A stretch of 14,589 bases of DNA from JAAXTT01 sp964530215 (GTDB taxonomy: Bacteria; Bacillota; Desulfotomaculia; Desulfotomaculales; Desulfocucumaceae), in assembly GCA_964530215.1 (NCBI GenBank), contig CAZHAJ010000035.1, positions 1 to 14,589 of the forward strand, written 5' to 3'. A program made the position numbers and the translations under genes. Position 1 is the stretch's first letter. Every line of letters begins with the position of its first letter. The notes under the pieces are model-generated. The model was not told the DNA's origin, searched no databases, and saw only the letters and a program-made list of their open reading frames with translations. Of the stretch, positions 6,624-13,058 are shown one piece after another.

Positions 6624-7697
6624 TTGGAGCAAGTTGAGATGGATGATAAGTTGCTGAAAATATTGAAAGTAGTAGCTCCTGGTACTCCCTTAAGAGCAGG
6701 GTTAGAGAATATACTCAGGGCAAAGACCGGCGCATTAATAGTGGTTACCGAAAGTCCTGAAATTCAAGAGATTGCTGAAGGTGGCTTCAGATTAGATGCT
6801 GATTATAGTCCCGCCAGTCTTTATGAGTTAGGTAAAATGGACGGTGCAATTATTATCAGCGGGGATTTTAAAAAAATAATTGCTGCTAATACACAATTGG
6901 TTCCTAATCTCAGCATACCATCCAGTGAAACGGGAATCAGACACCGTACTGCCGAGCGGGTAGCTAAACAGATTGATGCCCTGGCCATATCTATTTCTCA
7001 GCGCAGAAGTGTTATTACTATTTATAAAGGCAATGTTAAATATGTACTGAAGGATTTGGGAGTAATTTTGTCAAAAGCCAATCAAGCACTGCAGACTTTG
7101 GAAAAATATAGGACAGTGTTTGACAGGGTGGTAAATGATTTAAGCATATTGGAATTCTCCGAAGCTGTTACGCTTTATGATGTAGCAAAATCTATTCAGA
7201 GAGCGGAAATGGTTCTACGGGTGGTTATTGAAATTGAAAGATACATTAGTGAACTGGGAGTCGAGGGGCGCCTTATTACCATGCAGATGGAGGAACTGGT
7301 GGCCAATGTTGAAAATGAAGGACTTCTGGTGATTCAGGATTATTATATCGGTGCAGCGGATAAGACTCCGGAGGATATATTTGACATGATTTCCAGTTGG
7401 CCGGCTGAAGACCTGCTGGATTTAACCTTGATTGCCAGAACACTGGGCTATTCAGGAAGTGCCAGTATTTTGGATCAAAGTGTGGAGCCAAAAGGTTATC
7501 GTATTTTAGAGAAGATTCCACGTCTGCCTCTTCCGGTAATTGAGAATTTGGTAGCTGTATTTGGATCTTTGAGAATGATCCTTGTTGCTTCTATTGAGGA
7601 ACTGGATGATGTTGAGGGTATTGGAGAAGTCAGGGCAAGGTCAATAAAGGATGGCCTTAACCGTTATCGTGAGCAATTGGGTCAAGAAAGGTACTAA
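6624..7697 (+). CDS. disA: DisA, diadenylate cyclase and DNA-integrity scanning protein
   Basis: A 357-residue protein, near the usual ~360. DisA condenses two ATP to c-di-AMP and binds branched DNA. The N-terminal cyclase domain carries the catalytic motifs DGA (73-75) and RHR followed by TA (106-110). A helical linker follows, and the C-terminus (~300-350) has a helix-hairpin-helix DNA-binding region including LDDVEGIGEVRARSI. The start is uncertain by five codons: TTG 6624 has AAGGA 10 bases upstream, while ATG 6639 has GGAG 9 bases upstream. It lies 52 bases after radA with no terminator or clear promoter between, so the two are probably cotranscribed; this fits the known RadA-DisA partnership at stalled replication forks. 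Confidence 0.95.
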   Translation: MEQVEMDDKLLKILKVVAPGTPLRAGLENILRAKTGALIVVTESPEIQEIAEGGFRLDADYSPASLYELGKMDGAIIISGDFKKIIAANTQLVPNLSIPSSETGIRHRTAERVAKQIDALAISISQRRSVITIYKGNVKYVLKDLGVILSKANQALQTLEKYRTVFDRVVNDLSILEFSEAVTLYDVAKSIQRAEMVLRVVIEIERYISELGVEGRLITMQMEELVANVENEGLLVIQDYYIGAADKTPEDIFDMISSWPAEDLLDLTLIARTLGYSGSASILDQSVEPKGYRILEKIPRLPLPVIENLVAVFGSLRMILVASIEELDDVEGIGEVRARSIKDGLNRYREQLGQERY

Positions 7698-7723
7698 AGA
7701 TCTTAGCAGTTTTTTTAAGAGTT

Positions 7724-7773
7724 AAAAATAGAGATGGGATTGCTCTTTTGCTGACCCATCTCTATTTTTGTTT
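7724..7773. terminator. Bidirectional terminator between disA and the convergent gene
   Basis: A perfect 15-base-pair stem, AAAAATAGAGATGGG (7724-7738) with CCCATCTCTATTTTT (7755-7769), encloses a 16-base loop. T-rich tracts lie on the 3' side in both directions. It is 27 bases after the disA stop and 31 bases from the stop of the minus-strand gene, so it can serve both. Confidence 0.9.
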
Positions 7774-7799
7774 ATTGCAAGAAATTGCAAGTCTAGGTA

Positions 7800-8198
7800 T
7801 CAAGCGAGATTATAAAGACCCAGAAGCTTTTTTTGCTTTTGTTCATTTAGCACAATATCATTTACATCTAAGTCTAAAAGGTTGCAGACAGCAGTGGTGT
7901 AAAAGAGCAAGCTGCCCACCGATCTTGCTATGCTTTCCTTGCAGCCTTCACAGAGATTGCCTTTTACATGGGAGTCCATAAGTTGCTGCAGATCGGTTAA
8001 ACTGCTTTCAGATTCAATATTTGCTTTAGATGCGTTGATTTCAATGCATCCGCAGCGGGTAACTGATTTTATTACCGAACGCTGAAGAGTTGCACTGTTT
8101 TCATGGATTTTGGCTAATACATCCAAAATACTTCGATTGTATAAAAGTGTTTCTGAAACCGTATTTCGAAATTCTTCTAAAGTTATTTTCTTTTCCAA
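7800..8198 (-). CDS. Conserved-looking hypothetical protein, helical, with CGC and CxxC cysteines
   Basis: I do not recognise this 132-residue protein with a named family. TTG 8198 is chosen because AAGGAG lies exactly 8 bases upstream; a GTG at 8205-8207 overlaps that site and is unlikely. It appears mostly helical and soluble, with no signal peptide or membrane segment. Four cysteines are paired as C49-G-C51 and C83-x-x-C86, which could bind metal. The C-terminal helix (~88-112, with LLFYTTAVCNLLDLD) loosely resembles the last helix of MazG-like all-alpha NTP pyrophosphatases, but I do not see their EExxE and ExxD metal motifs. That it is a real gene is supported by the ribosome site, a strong promoter at 8293-8322, and the shared terminator. 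It is convergent to disA and divergent from carD. Confidence 0.8.
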   Translation of the reverse strand: MEKKITLEEFRNTVSETLLYNRSILDVLAKIHENSATLQRSVIKSVTRCGCIEINASKANIESESSLTDLQQLMDSHVKGNLCEGCKESIARSVGSLLFYTTAVCNLLDLDVNDIVLNEQKQKKLLGLYNLA

Positions 8199-8274
8199 CG
8201 GTTTCACTCCTTGAAAATTTTATGTATCTACTAATCATATTGCATGGGAGCTAAGTCCACAATTTATAGCATTT

Positions 8275-8307
8275 CTAGTTTGCTTAATGATTATTATAAC
8301 TAGCAAA
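8275..8307. promoter_or_regulatory. Overlapping inverted repeats around the minus-strand -10 box
   Basis: CTAGTT (8275-8280) is the inverted match of AACTAG (8298-8303), and TTTGCT (8279-8284) of AGCAAA (8302-8307); each pair is separated by 17 bases. They flank the -10 box and predicted start of the minus-strand gene, an operator-like placement. No regulator is assigned. Confidence 0.4.
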
Positions 8308-8322
8308 AAGTTGTTCTGTCAA
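8293..8322 (-). promoter_or_regulatory. Perfect-consensus promoter of the minus-strand gene
   Basis: Read on the minus strand, TTGACA (8322-8317) and TATAAT (8298-8293) both match sigma-A consensus fully, with an 18-base spacer. The predicted start near 8286 gives a leader of about 88 bases. The -35 box is 26 bases from that of the nearest carD promoter. Confidence 0.75.
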
Positions 8323-8348
8323 ACCACTTGGAAATATTTAAAATATTG

Positions 8349-8377
8349 TTGACACTGCTTAGCAGCTATGCTAAAAT
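8349..8377 (+). promoter_or_regulatory. Upstream carD promoter (P2) with a dyad
   Basis: TTGACA (8349-8354), a 17-base spacer and TAAAAT (8372-8377), with an extended -10 TG at 8369-8370. An operator-like dyad, TTAGCA-GCTA-TGCTAA (8359-8374), has perfect 6-base arms and lies across the spacer and the -10 box. The predicted start is near 8384, just inside the -35 region of P1. Confidence 0.7.
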
Positions 8378-8387
8378 TATAGTTTTT

Positions 8388-8416
8388 TTGACAGGGGAAA
8401 TGCATTGTGTTATAAT
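8388..8416 (+). promoter_or_regulatory. Perfect-consensus, extended -10 carD promoter (P1)
   Basis: TTGACA (8388-8393) and TATAAT (8411-8416) match consensus fully, with a 17-base spacer and a TG at 8408-8409 forming an extended -10. A T run lies just upstream. The predicted start near 8423 leaves about a 26-base leader before the carD TTG. P1 and P2 begin exactly 39 bases apart. Confidence 0.85.
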
Positions 8417-8448
8417 ATTTTCATACGCTAAGAGGGAGGGGTCCGGCA

Positions 8449-8925
8449 TTGTATAAGATTGGGGATAAAGTCGTGTACCCCATGCATGGGGCAGGAATCA
8501 TAGAGTCCATAGAAGAAAAGGAGATTTTGGGGGAGAAGCGCCAATACTATATTTTAAAGCTTCCGGTGGGGGACATGAAGGTAATGATCCCCATAAGTAA
8601 CTGCCTGGAGATCGGACTTAGAGAAGTTATCGACAGCAGTGGTGTTCAAAAGGTAATCGGTATTCTTAAGGATAACAGCAGCATGATGTCCACAAATTGG
8701 AACCGTAGGTATAGGGCCAATTTAGAAAAGATAAAAAGTGGAGACGTGTATGAAGTAGCGGAAGTGGTTAGGAATCTGATTACCCGTGATCGTGAAAAAG
8801 GATTGTCCTCAGGGGAGCGGAAGATGCTGGAAAACGCCAGGCAAATATTGATTAGTGAGTTGGTGCTGGCCACAGAATTAGAAGAAGAGAGGGCTCAGTC
8901 TCTAATAGATAGTGCGTTTGCATAA
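8449..8925 (+). CDS. carD: CarD/CdnL-type RNA polymerase-binding regulator
   Basis: A 158-residue protein, the usual size for CarD. Residues ~1-60 (YKIGDKVVYPMHGAGIIESI and onward) form the Tudor-like RNA-polymerase interaction domain shared with TRCF. The rest is the helical DNA-contacting domain (~65-155), including W84 in NWNRRYR, which aligns by eye with the minor-groove wedge tryptophan of mycobacterial CarD. CarD binds the polymerase beta subunit and stabilises open promoter complexes. The start is TTG with GGAGG 9 bases upstream; no other start preserves the conserved N-terminus. It is a single-gene unit with two strong promoters and its own terminator. It sits between disA and yacL, where B. 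subtilis has no carD. Confidence 0.93.
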   Translation: MYKIGDKVVYPMHGAGIIESIEEKEILGEKRQYYILKLPVGDMKVMIPISNCLEIGLREVIDSSGVQKVIGILKDNSSMMSTNWNRRYRANLEKIKSGDVYEVAEVVRNLITRDREKGLSSGERKMLENARQILISELVLATELEEERAQSLIDSAFA

Positions 8926-8948
8926 GCGCCCATTCGGGCGTTTTTTTT
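8926..8948 (+). terminator. Intrinsic terminator of carD
   Basis: CGCCC (8927-8931) pairs with GGGCG (8936-8940) around an ATTC tetraloop, followed directly by eight T (8941-8948). It begins right at the carD stop codon. Confidence 0.93.
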
Positions 8949-8981
8949 ATAACCATATTTTTACTTATATCGGATTTTTAG

Positions 8982-9010
8982 TTGTGACTGAGAGGACAAA
9001 GTCCTATAAT
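8982..9010 (+). promoter_or_regulatory. Sigma-A type promoter of yacL-ispD-ispF
   Basis: TTGTGA (8982-8987), 17 bases, then a perfect TATAAT (9005-9010). The spacer contains the dyad AGGAC-AAA-GTCCT (8993-9005), which touches the first base of the -10 box. The -35 hexamer, spacing and GGACAAAGT are shared with the radA promoter. The predicted start near 9017 gives a leader of about 75 bases. Confidence 0.75.
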
Positions 9011-9023
9011 ATAGTTAGCGGAC

Positions 9024-9045
9024 AATAATATGATGTGATATTATT
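9024..9045 (+). other. AT-rich inverted repeat in the yacL leader
   Basis: AATAATAT (9024-9031) and ATATTATT (9038-9045) are perfect inverted arms separated by GATGTG. They lie just downstream of the predicted transcription start, so this could be an operator or a weak leader hairpin. No known element is recognised. Confidence 0.35.
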
Positions 9046-9092
9046 ATTCGGTTGGTTTATTTTGTTTATAATATGAGTATAAAGGAGGTGAA

Positions 9093-10235
9093 ATGTTGCT
9101 TAAAAGAGTAGTTTATTTTCTTTTAGTCTTATTGTTTGCGGTGCTGGGAGCTTATGCTTCGATATTATTAGTGGACAATGGAATTATTATTCTTCCTCCG
9201 GGCTTGGGAAATCTTCACTTTGGTGTTTATGCCTTGGGCAGTTTAATTGGGTTGGTACTGGGATTGTTGGCAGTGCCTTGGATTATCCGAGGTTCCCTCA
9301 AAATTATTAATGTTAGTGAACAATTTATACAGCGTACCCCCACTTATGATCTAATCATGGGTACGGTGGGTTTGATTTTTGGACTTATTATTGCTAATTT
9401 GTTAGGCTCAATGTTAACCTTTCTCGGCACCATAGGATCTATTATTTGGGTGTTTGGCACCATTCTCCTTGGCTACTTAGGTCTTAGTATCGGCATCAAG
9501 AAAAGAGAGGAAATAATTAGTTTTCTTGGAGGTATCACCAAGTTTGGCAGGGATAAGACTGCCAAAGCTGAAACCAAGAACAATTGCAAGGTTCTTGATA
9601 CCAGTGTGATTATAGATGGCAGGATCTTAGATTTATGTAAAAGTGGATTTATAGAAGGCACATTGTTGGTTCCTGCCTTTGTACTGGAGGAGCTCAGGCA
9701 TATTGCTGATTCTTCCGATCTGCTAAAAAGGAATCGGGGCCGCCGGGGTCTGGACATTCTTAACGAGATGAGAAAAGATTCTTCGATACCGATACAGATC
9801 TATGAGGGTACAAAGGGTGTAGACGGACAGGCTGAGGTGGATACCAAGTTGGTTCAGCTTAGTCAAAAATTGGGTGCCAAGATAATGACCAATGATTATA
9901 ATCTAAACAAAGTGGCTGAGCTGCATGGGGTGAAAGTGCTCAATATCAATGAGTTGGCCAATGCCATTAAGTCCATTGTGCTACCGGGTGAGGAGATGTC
10001 TGTCCAGGTGGTTAAGGATGGAAAAGAGACAGGCCAGGGCATAGGTTATTTGGATGATGGTACCATGATTGTGGTGGACGGAGGCAGAAAGTTTATTGGG
10101 CAAACCATCGGGGTTGTAGTCACCAGTGTTTTGCAGACAGCAGCAGGCAGAATGATATTTGCAAAACCAAGTTCGTCAGATCGCAAGGATTATACCAATG
10201 ATCAATACCCTCATGAGGTGAACCTTTTTGGCTAA
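9093..10235 (+). CDS. yacL: YacL-like membrane protein with PIN and TRAM domains
   Basis: A 380-residue protein with four predicted membrane helices (about 5-27, 45-65, 88-110, 115-135). A cytoplasmic PIN nuclease-like domain (~165-290) follows, with acidic residues D169, E199/E200, D250 and D268 in the usual places. A C-terminal TRAM domain (~300-357) probably binds RNA. B. subtilis YacL has the same layout and sits at the same position between disA and ispD. PIN domains are usually Mg-dependent RNases, but the substrate of this family is not known to me. A strong AAAGGAGGTG precedes the ATG by a short spacing; TTG 9096 is a possible alternative. The gene overlaps ispD by 8 bases, which suggests translational coupling. 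Confidence 0.93.
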   Translation: MLLKRVVYFLLVLLFAVLGAYASILLVDNGIIILPPGLGNLHFGVYALGSLIGLVLGLLAVPWIIRGSLKIINVSEQFIQRTPTYDLIMGTVGLIFGLIIANLLGSMLTFLGTIGSIIWVFGTILLGYLGLSIGIKKREEIISFLGGITKFGRDKTAKAETKNNCKVLDTSVIIDGRILDLCKSGFIEGTLLVPAFVLEELRHIADSSDLLKRNRGRRGLDILNEMRKDSSIPIQIYEGTKGVDGQAEVDTKLVQLSQKLGAKIMTNDYNLNKVAELHGVKVLNINELANAIKSIVLPGEEMSVQVVKDGKETGQGIGYLDDGTMIVVDGGRKFIGQTIGVVVTSVLQTAAGRMIFAKPSSSDRKDYTNDQYPHEVNLFG

Positions 10236-10914
10236 AATTTATGCTGTGGTGGCTGCCGCCGGTCAAAGCACCCGTATGGATGGTATAAATAAGCAAATGT
10301 TTTGTCTTGAAGGTATGCCGGTGCTAATCCACTCCCTTATGCTGCTGGAGAAAACTTCAGCTCTGGAGGGCATTATTTTGGTGGTGCCACCGGATGAGTT
10401 GCCGCGGTTTGAAGAAGAAACAGGCAATTGGGGCTTAAAAAAAATTATAAAAGTGGTTTCGGGTGGAGCAAATCGCCAGCAGTCCGTTTATTTTGGACTG
10501 CTGGCAATTCCATTTGATTGTGATTTTGTTTTAATACATGACGGTGCAAGGCCTCTGGTGACAAGTGCAGAGGTGGGTCAACTGATTGATAGTGTACTTG
10601 TGCATGGGGCAGCAACCTTGGCGGTACCGGTAAAGGACACTGTAAAAGCTGCTGATCACCAGGGGTTTGTTGTTAAGACTTTAGATCGAGATGTGTTATG
10701 GCTTACTCAAACTCCCCAGGCTTTTCGATATGAAATAATTATGGCAGCTCATAGAACGACTGAAGAAAAGAAGCATATTTTTACGGATGATGCTTCCATG
10801 GTGGAGGCCGTGGGCCAACCAGTAAAAATTGTCCGGGGCAGTTATCGAAACATAAAAATAACCACCAGAGAAGATTTGATTGTGGCATCGGCGTTTCTTG
10901 ATAAAAAGAATTAA
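10228..10914 (+). CDS. ispD: IspD, 2-C-methyl-D-erythritol 4-phosphate cytidylyltransferase
   Basis: A 228-residue enzyme of the MEP isoprenoid pathway; it joins MEP to CTP, giving CDP-methylerythritol and pyrophosphate. The N-terminal nucleotide-binding loop AAAGQSTRM (9-17) with K22, the HDGARP motif (104-109), the VPVKDTVK segment and TPQAFR are all typical. The start is TTG with TGAGGTG 7 bases upstream, inside the end of yacL; the motif order requires this start. It is followed 33 bases later by ispF, the enzyme two steps further on. The intermediate kinase IspE is not in this window. Confidence 0.96.
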   Translation: MAKIYAVVAAAGQSTRMDGINKQMFCLEGMPVLIHSLMLLEKTSALEGIILVVPPDELPRFEEETGNWGLKKIIKVVSGGANRQQSVYFGLLAIPFDCDFVLIHDGARPLVTSAEVGQLIDSVLVHGAATLAVPVKDTVKAADHQGFVVKTLDRDVLWLTQTPQAFRYEIIMAAHRTTEEKKHIFTDDASMVEAVGQPVKIVRGSYRNIKITTREDLIVASAFLDKKN

Positions 10915-10947
10915 ACGTTGAGGAGAAGTTTTTAAAGGAGTGGTTTT

Positions 10948-11418
10948 TTGAGGATCGGGTTTGGATATGATGTCCATCGTTTAAAGCCAGGACTAAAGTT
11001 GGTTTTGGGCGGAGTTGAGATATCATATGATAAGGGATTGGAAGGACATTCTGATGCTGATGTTTTAGTGCATGCCATAATAGATGCTCTTTTGGGTGCC
11101 GCGGCAGCGGGAGATATAGGTAGTCATTTTCCCGATAACGATGAGAGCTATAAAGGTATCAGTAGTTTGATTTTATTAAGTAGGGTCAAGGACAAGCTAT
11201 GGAAAGAAGGCTATAAAATAATTAATATAGATTCCACTGTTGTGGCTCAGACTCCCAGGTTATCGGGCTATATTGACAGTATGAAAAGCAAAATAGCTGA
11301 GACCTTGGAAATTGCTTGTTCTTCGGTGAGTGTTAAAGCAACCACCACCGAAGGGCTTGGCTTTACCGGTTCCGGCGAAGGCATAGCAGCTTATTCGGTG
11401 GTTTTGATTGGCAAGTAG
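10948..11418 (+). CDS. ispF: IspF, 2-C-methyl-D-erythritol 2,4-cyclodiphosphate synthase
   Basis: A 156-residue protein, the usual length. IspF cyclises CDP-methylerythritol 2-phosphate to the cyclodiphosphate, releasing CMP. The metal ligands D8, H10 and H42 are all in place (GFGYDVHR at 4-11, and DADVLVHA). The C-terminal TTTEGLGFTGSGEGIAA segment is the usual nucleotide-binding signature. The start is TTG, with AAAGGAG 7 bases upstream; no other start keeps the N-terminal motif. It is probably cotranscribed with yacL and ispD. No terminator is visible after it, so readthrough into gltX is possible. Confidence 0.96.
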   Translation: MRIGFGYDVHRLKPGLKLVLGGVEISYDKGLEGHSDADVLVHAIIDALLGAAAAGDIGSHFPDNDESYKGISSLILLSRVKDKLWKEGYKIINIDSTVVAQTPRLSGYIDSMKSKIAETLEIACSSVSVKATTTEGLGFTGSGEGIAAYSVVLIGK

Positions 11419-11443
11419 TGGATTTATGATAACATAGGGTTTG

Positions 11444-11472
11444 TTGATTTTAGCTTAATGAAATAATATAAT
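11444..11472 (+). promoter_or_regulatory. Probable promoter of gltX-cysE-cysS
   Basis: TTGATT (11444-11449), a 17-base spacer and a perfect TATAAT (11467-11472). The predicted start near 11479 gives a leader of about 40 bases, too short for a T-box. The 10-base direct repeat TTTAGCTTAA (11449-11458 and 11491-11500) flanks the -10 box and start. Confidence 0.6.
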
Positions 11473-11518
11473 CTACATACTGGGTACTTATTTAGCTTAA
11501 AAATATGGAGGTTTTTTT

Positions 11519-12982
11519 TTGGCTGTCAGAGTTAGGTTTGCACCGAGTCCCACCGGTCCTCTTCATATCGGGGGCGCCCGCTCAGCTCTTTTTAATTGGC
11601 TTTTTGCCCGCCGATATGGCGGTACTTTTATTGTTAGAATAGAAGATACGGATTTGGAGAGGAGCAGCAGGTCATCCGAAGAGAATATATTAAATTCTCT
11701 GAAGTGGCTGGGGCTTGATTGGGATGAAGGGATTAATGTAGGAGGACCAAACGGTCCATATCGCCAAACAGAAAGATTGGATATATACAACAGATATGCC
11801 GGTCAATTGTTAGACACCGGCAATGCTTATTATTGCTATTGCAGCGAAGAGGAGTTGGCCGCTCAAAGAGAAGAGTTGATGGCCAAAGGGGAGCTTCCCA
11901 GGTATTTGGGGCGGTGTAGAAATCTTTCTGCACAAGATAAGGCTGATTTTGAGGCGCAGGGTCGTAATCCGGTTATTCGCTTTAAGGTTCCGGAAGAAAA
12001 AATTATCGTCATCAATGACTTAGTGAGAGGTAATGTTACGTTTGAGTGTTCTGGTATAGGTGATTTTATAATTGTTAAGTCCGATGGTATACCAACCTAT
12101 AACTTTGCGGTTGTGGTGGATGACCACACCATGAAGATTAGTCATGTCATCAGAGCAGAAGAACATCTCTCCAACACCCCCCGTCAAGTGTTGATTTATC
12201 AGGCTCTTGATTGGGATTTGCCGGAATTTGCTCATGTTTCACTTATACTGGGTAAAGACCGCAGTAAAATGAGTAAAAGGCATGGGGCTACCTCTGTGGA
12301 GCAGTATATTGGTCTTGGGTACCTGCCGGAAGCACTTGTTAACTTTCTGGTGTTGTTGGGTTGGTCTCCGGGGGGAGAAGAAGAGGTTTTGACAGTTCAG
12401 CAGATTCGGGAGCAGTTTTCGCTGGACAGAGTTGTCAAAAGTCCGGCTGTATTTGATTTAGACAAGCTGAACTGGCTCAATGCCTATTATATTCGTCAAT
12501 GTTCTGTTGAGAGATTGACTGACCTGGCAATCCCTTATTTGCAGCAAGGCGGTTTGTTGGAAGGTACTGTTTCGCCAGAAAAGCGTGGATGGATAGAGGA
12601 ACTGGTTTTACTGATGAGGGAATATCTGGACAGTGTTTCAGAGATTACCGAGAAATCAAAAATATTTTTTGAAGCATCACTGGGGCCCTTTAACGATGAG
12701 GCCCATGAGATTATGAAGCAGGAGAACGTTCCGGCTGTGTTAATAAAAATGCAGCAAAAGATGGAAGCGGCTTCCTTGATAGATCCTGATTCGGTTAAAA
12801 AGATTTTAAAAGAAGTGGCCAAGGAGTTGGGTCTTGGGGGTAAAAAAGTCTTTATGCCCCTTAGAATAGCTATCACAGGTGAGGCCCACGGCCCGGATCT
12901 GCATAGAGTGATACCGATTCTTGGTGTTCAAAAAACCGTCAGCCGTCTGCAGGAAGCTTTGGCAAGGGTTGAGGGATTGTAG
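11519..12982 (+). CDS. gltX: Glutamyl-tRNA synthetase (class I)
   Basis: A 487-residue class I synthetase charging tRNA-Glu. The HIGH-type motif HIGG is at 16-19, and KMSKR is at 250-254 with the preceding ILGKDR. Cysteines C106, C108 and C133 fall in the zinc-binding insert region seen in several bacterial GluRS enzymes. The C-terminal third is the helical anticodon-binding domain. Many Firmicutes GltX enzymes also load tRNA-Gln for later amidation by GatCAB; the sequence alone does not settle whether this one does. The start is TTG after an eight-T run, with GGAGG 7 bases upstream; the conserved N-terminus begins there. The following cysE lies 76 bases downstream, with no terminator between. 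Confidence 0.96.
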   Translation: MAVRVRFAPSPTGPLHIGGARSALFNWLFARRYGGTFIVRIEDTDLERSSRSSEENILNSLKWLGLDWDEGINVGGPNGPYRQTERLDIYNRYAGQLLDTGNAYYCYCSEEELAAQREELMAKGELPRYLGRCRNLSAQDKADFEAQGRNPVIRFKVPEEKIIVINDLVRGNVTFECSGIGDFIIVKSDGIPTYNFAVVVDDHTMKISHVIRAEEHLSNTPRQVLIYQALDWDLPEFAHVSLILGKDRSKMSKRHGATSVEQYIGLGYLPEALVNFLVLLGWSPGGEEEVLTVQQIREQFSLDRVVKSPAVFDLDKLNWLNAYYIRQCSVERLTDLAIPYLQQGGLLEGTVSPEKRGWIEELVLLMREYLDSVSEITEKSKIFFEASLGPFNDEAHEIMKQENVPAVLIKMQQKMEAASLIDPDSVKKILKEVAKELGLGGKKVFMPLRIAITGEAHGPDLHRVIPILGVQKTVSRLQEALARVEGL

Positions 12983-13003
12983 GGTGTATCGGGAGAACAA
13001 GTA

Positions 13004-13017
13004 CCTGTCGCCTGTCA
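13004..13017. repeat. Two-copy heptamer CCTGTCR
   Basis: CCTGTCG and CCTGTCA lie directly in tandem between gltX and cysE. The 7-base unit length is the same as in the array at 1-55, though the sequence differs. It may be a remnant of, or seed for, a heptamer repeat, or chance. Confidence 0.4.
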
Positions 13018-13058
13018 TAGATTGTTTGTAAAATGTCAGTTTTGATAGGGGGATAAAA

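Noticed and set aside
7775..7792. Tandem ATTGCAAG pair after the disA terminator
   Set aside because: Two 8-base copies in AT-rich spacer next to a gene end; too short to separate from chance.
7748..7981. Plus-strand open frame of 77 codons beginning inside the terminator
   Set aside because: It starts within the terminator hairpin, lies antisense to the better supported minus-strand gene, and has no ribosome site.
9067..9072. Second yacL -10 box (TATAAT)
   Set aside because: No acceptable -35 box at 16-18 bases, and the transcript would start at the ribosome site, leaving it unusable.
12983..13058. T-box leader before cysE, as in B. subtilis
   Set aside because: The gap is 76 bases with no terminator hairpin or T-box signature sequence visible.
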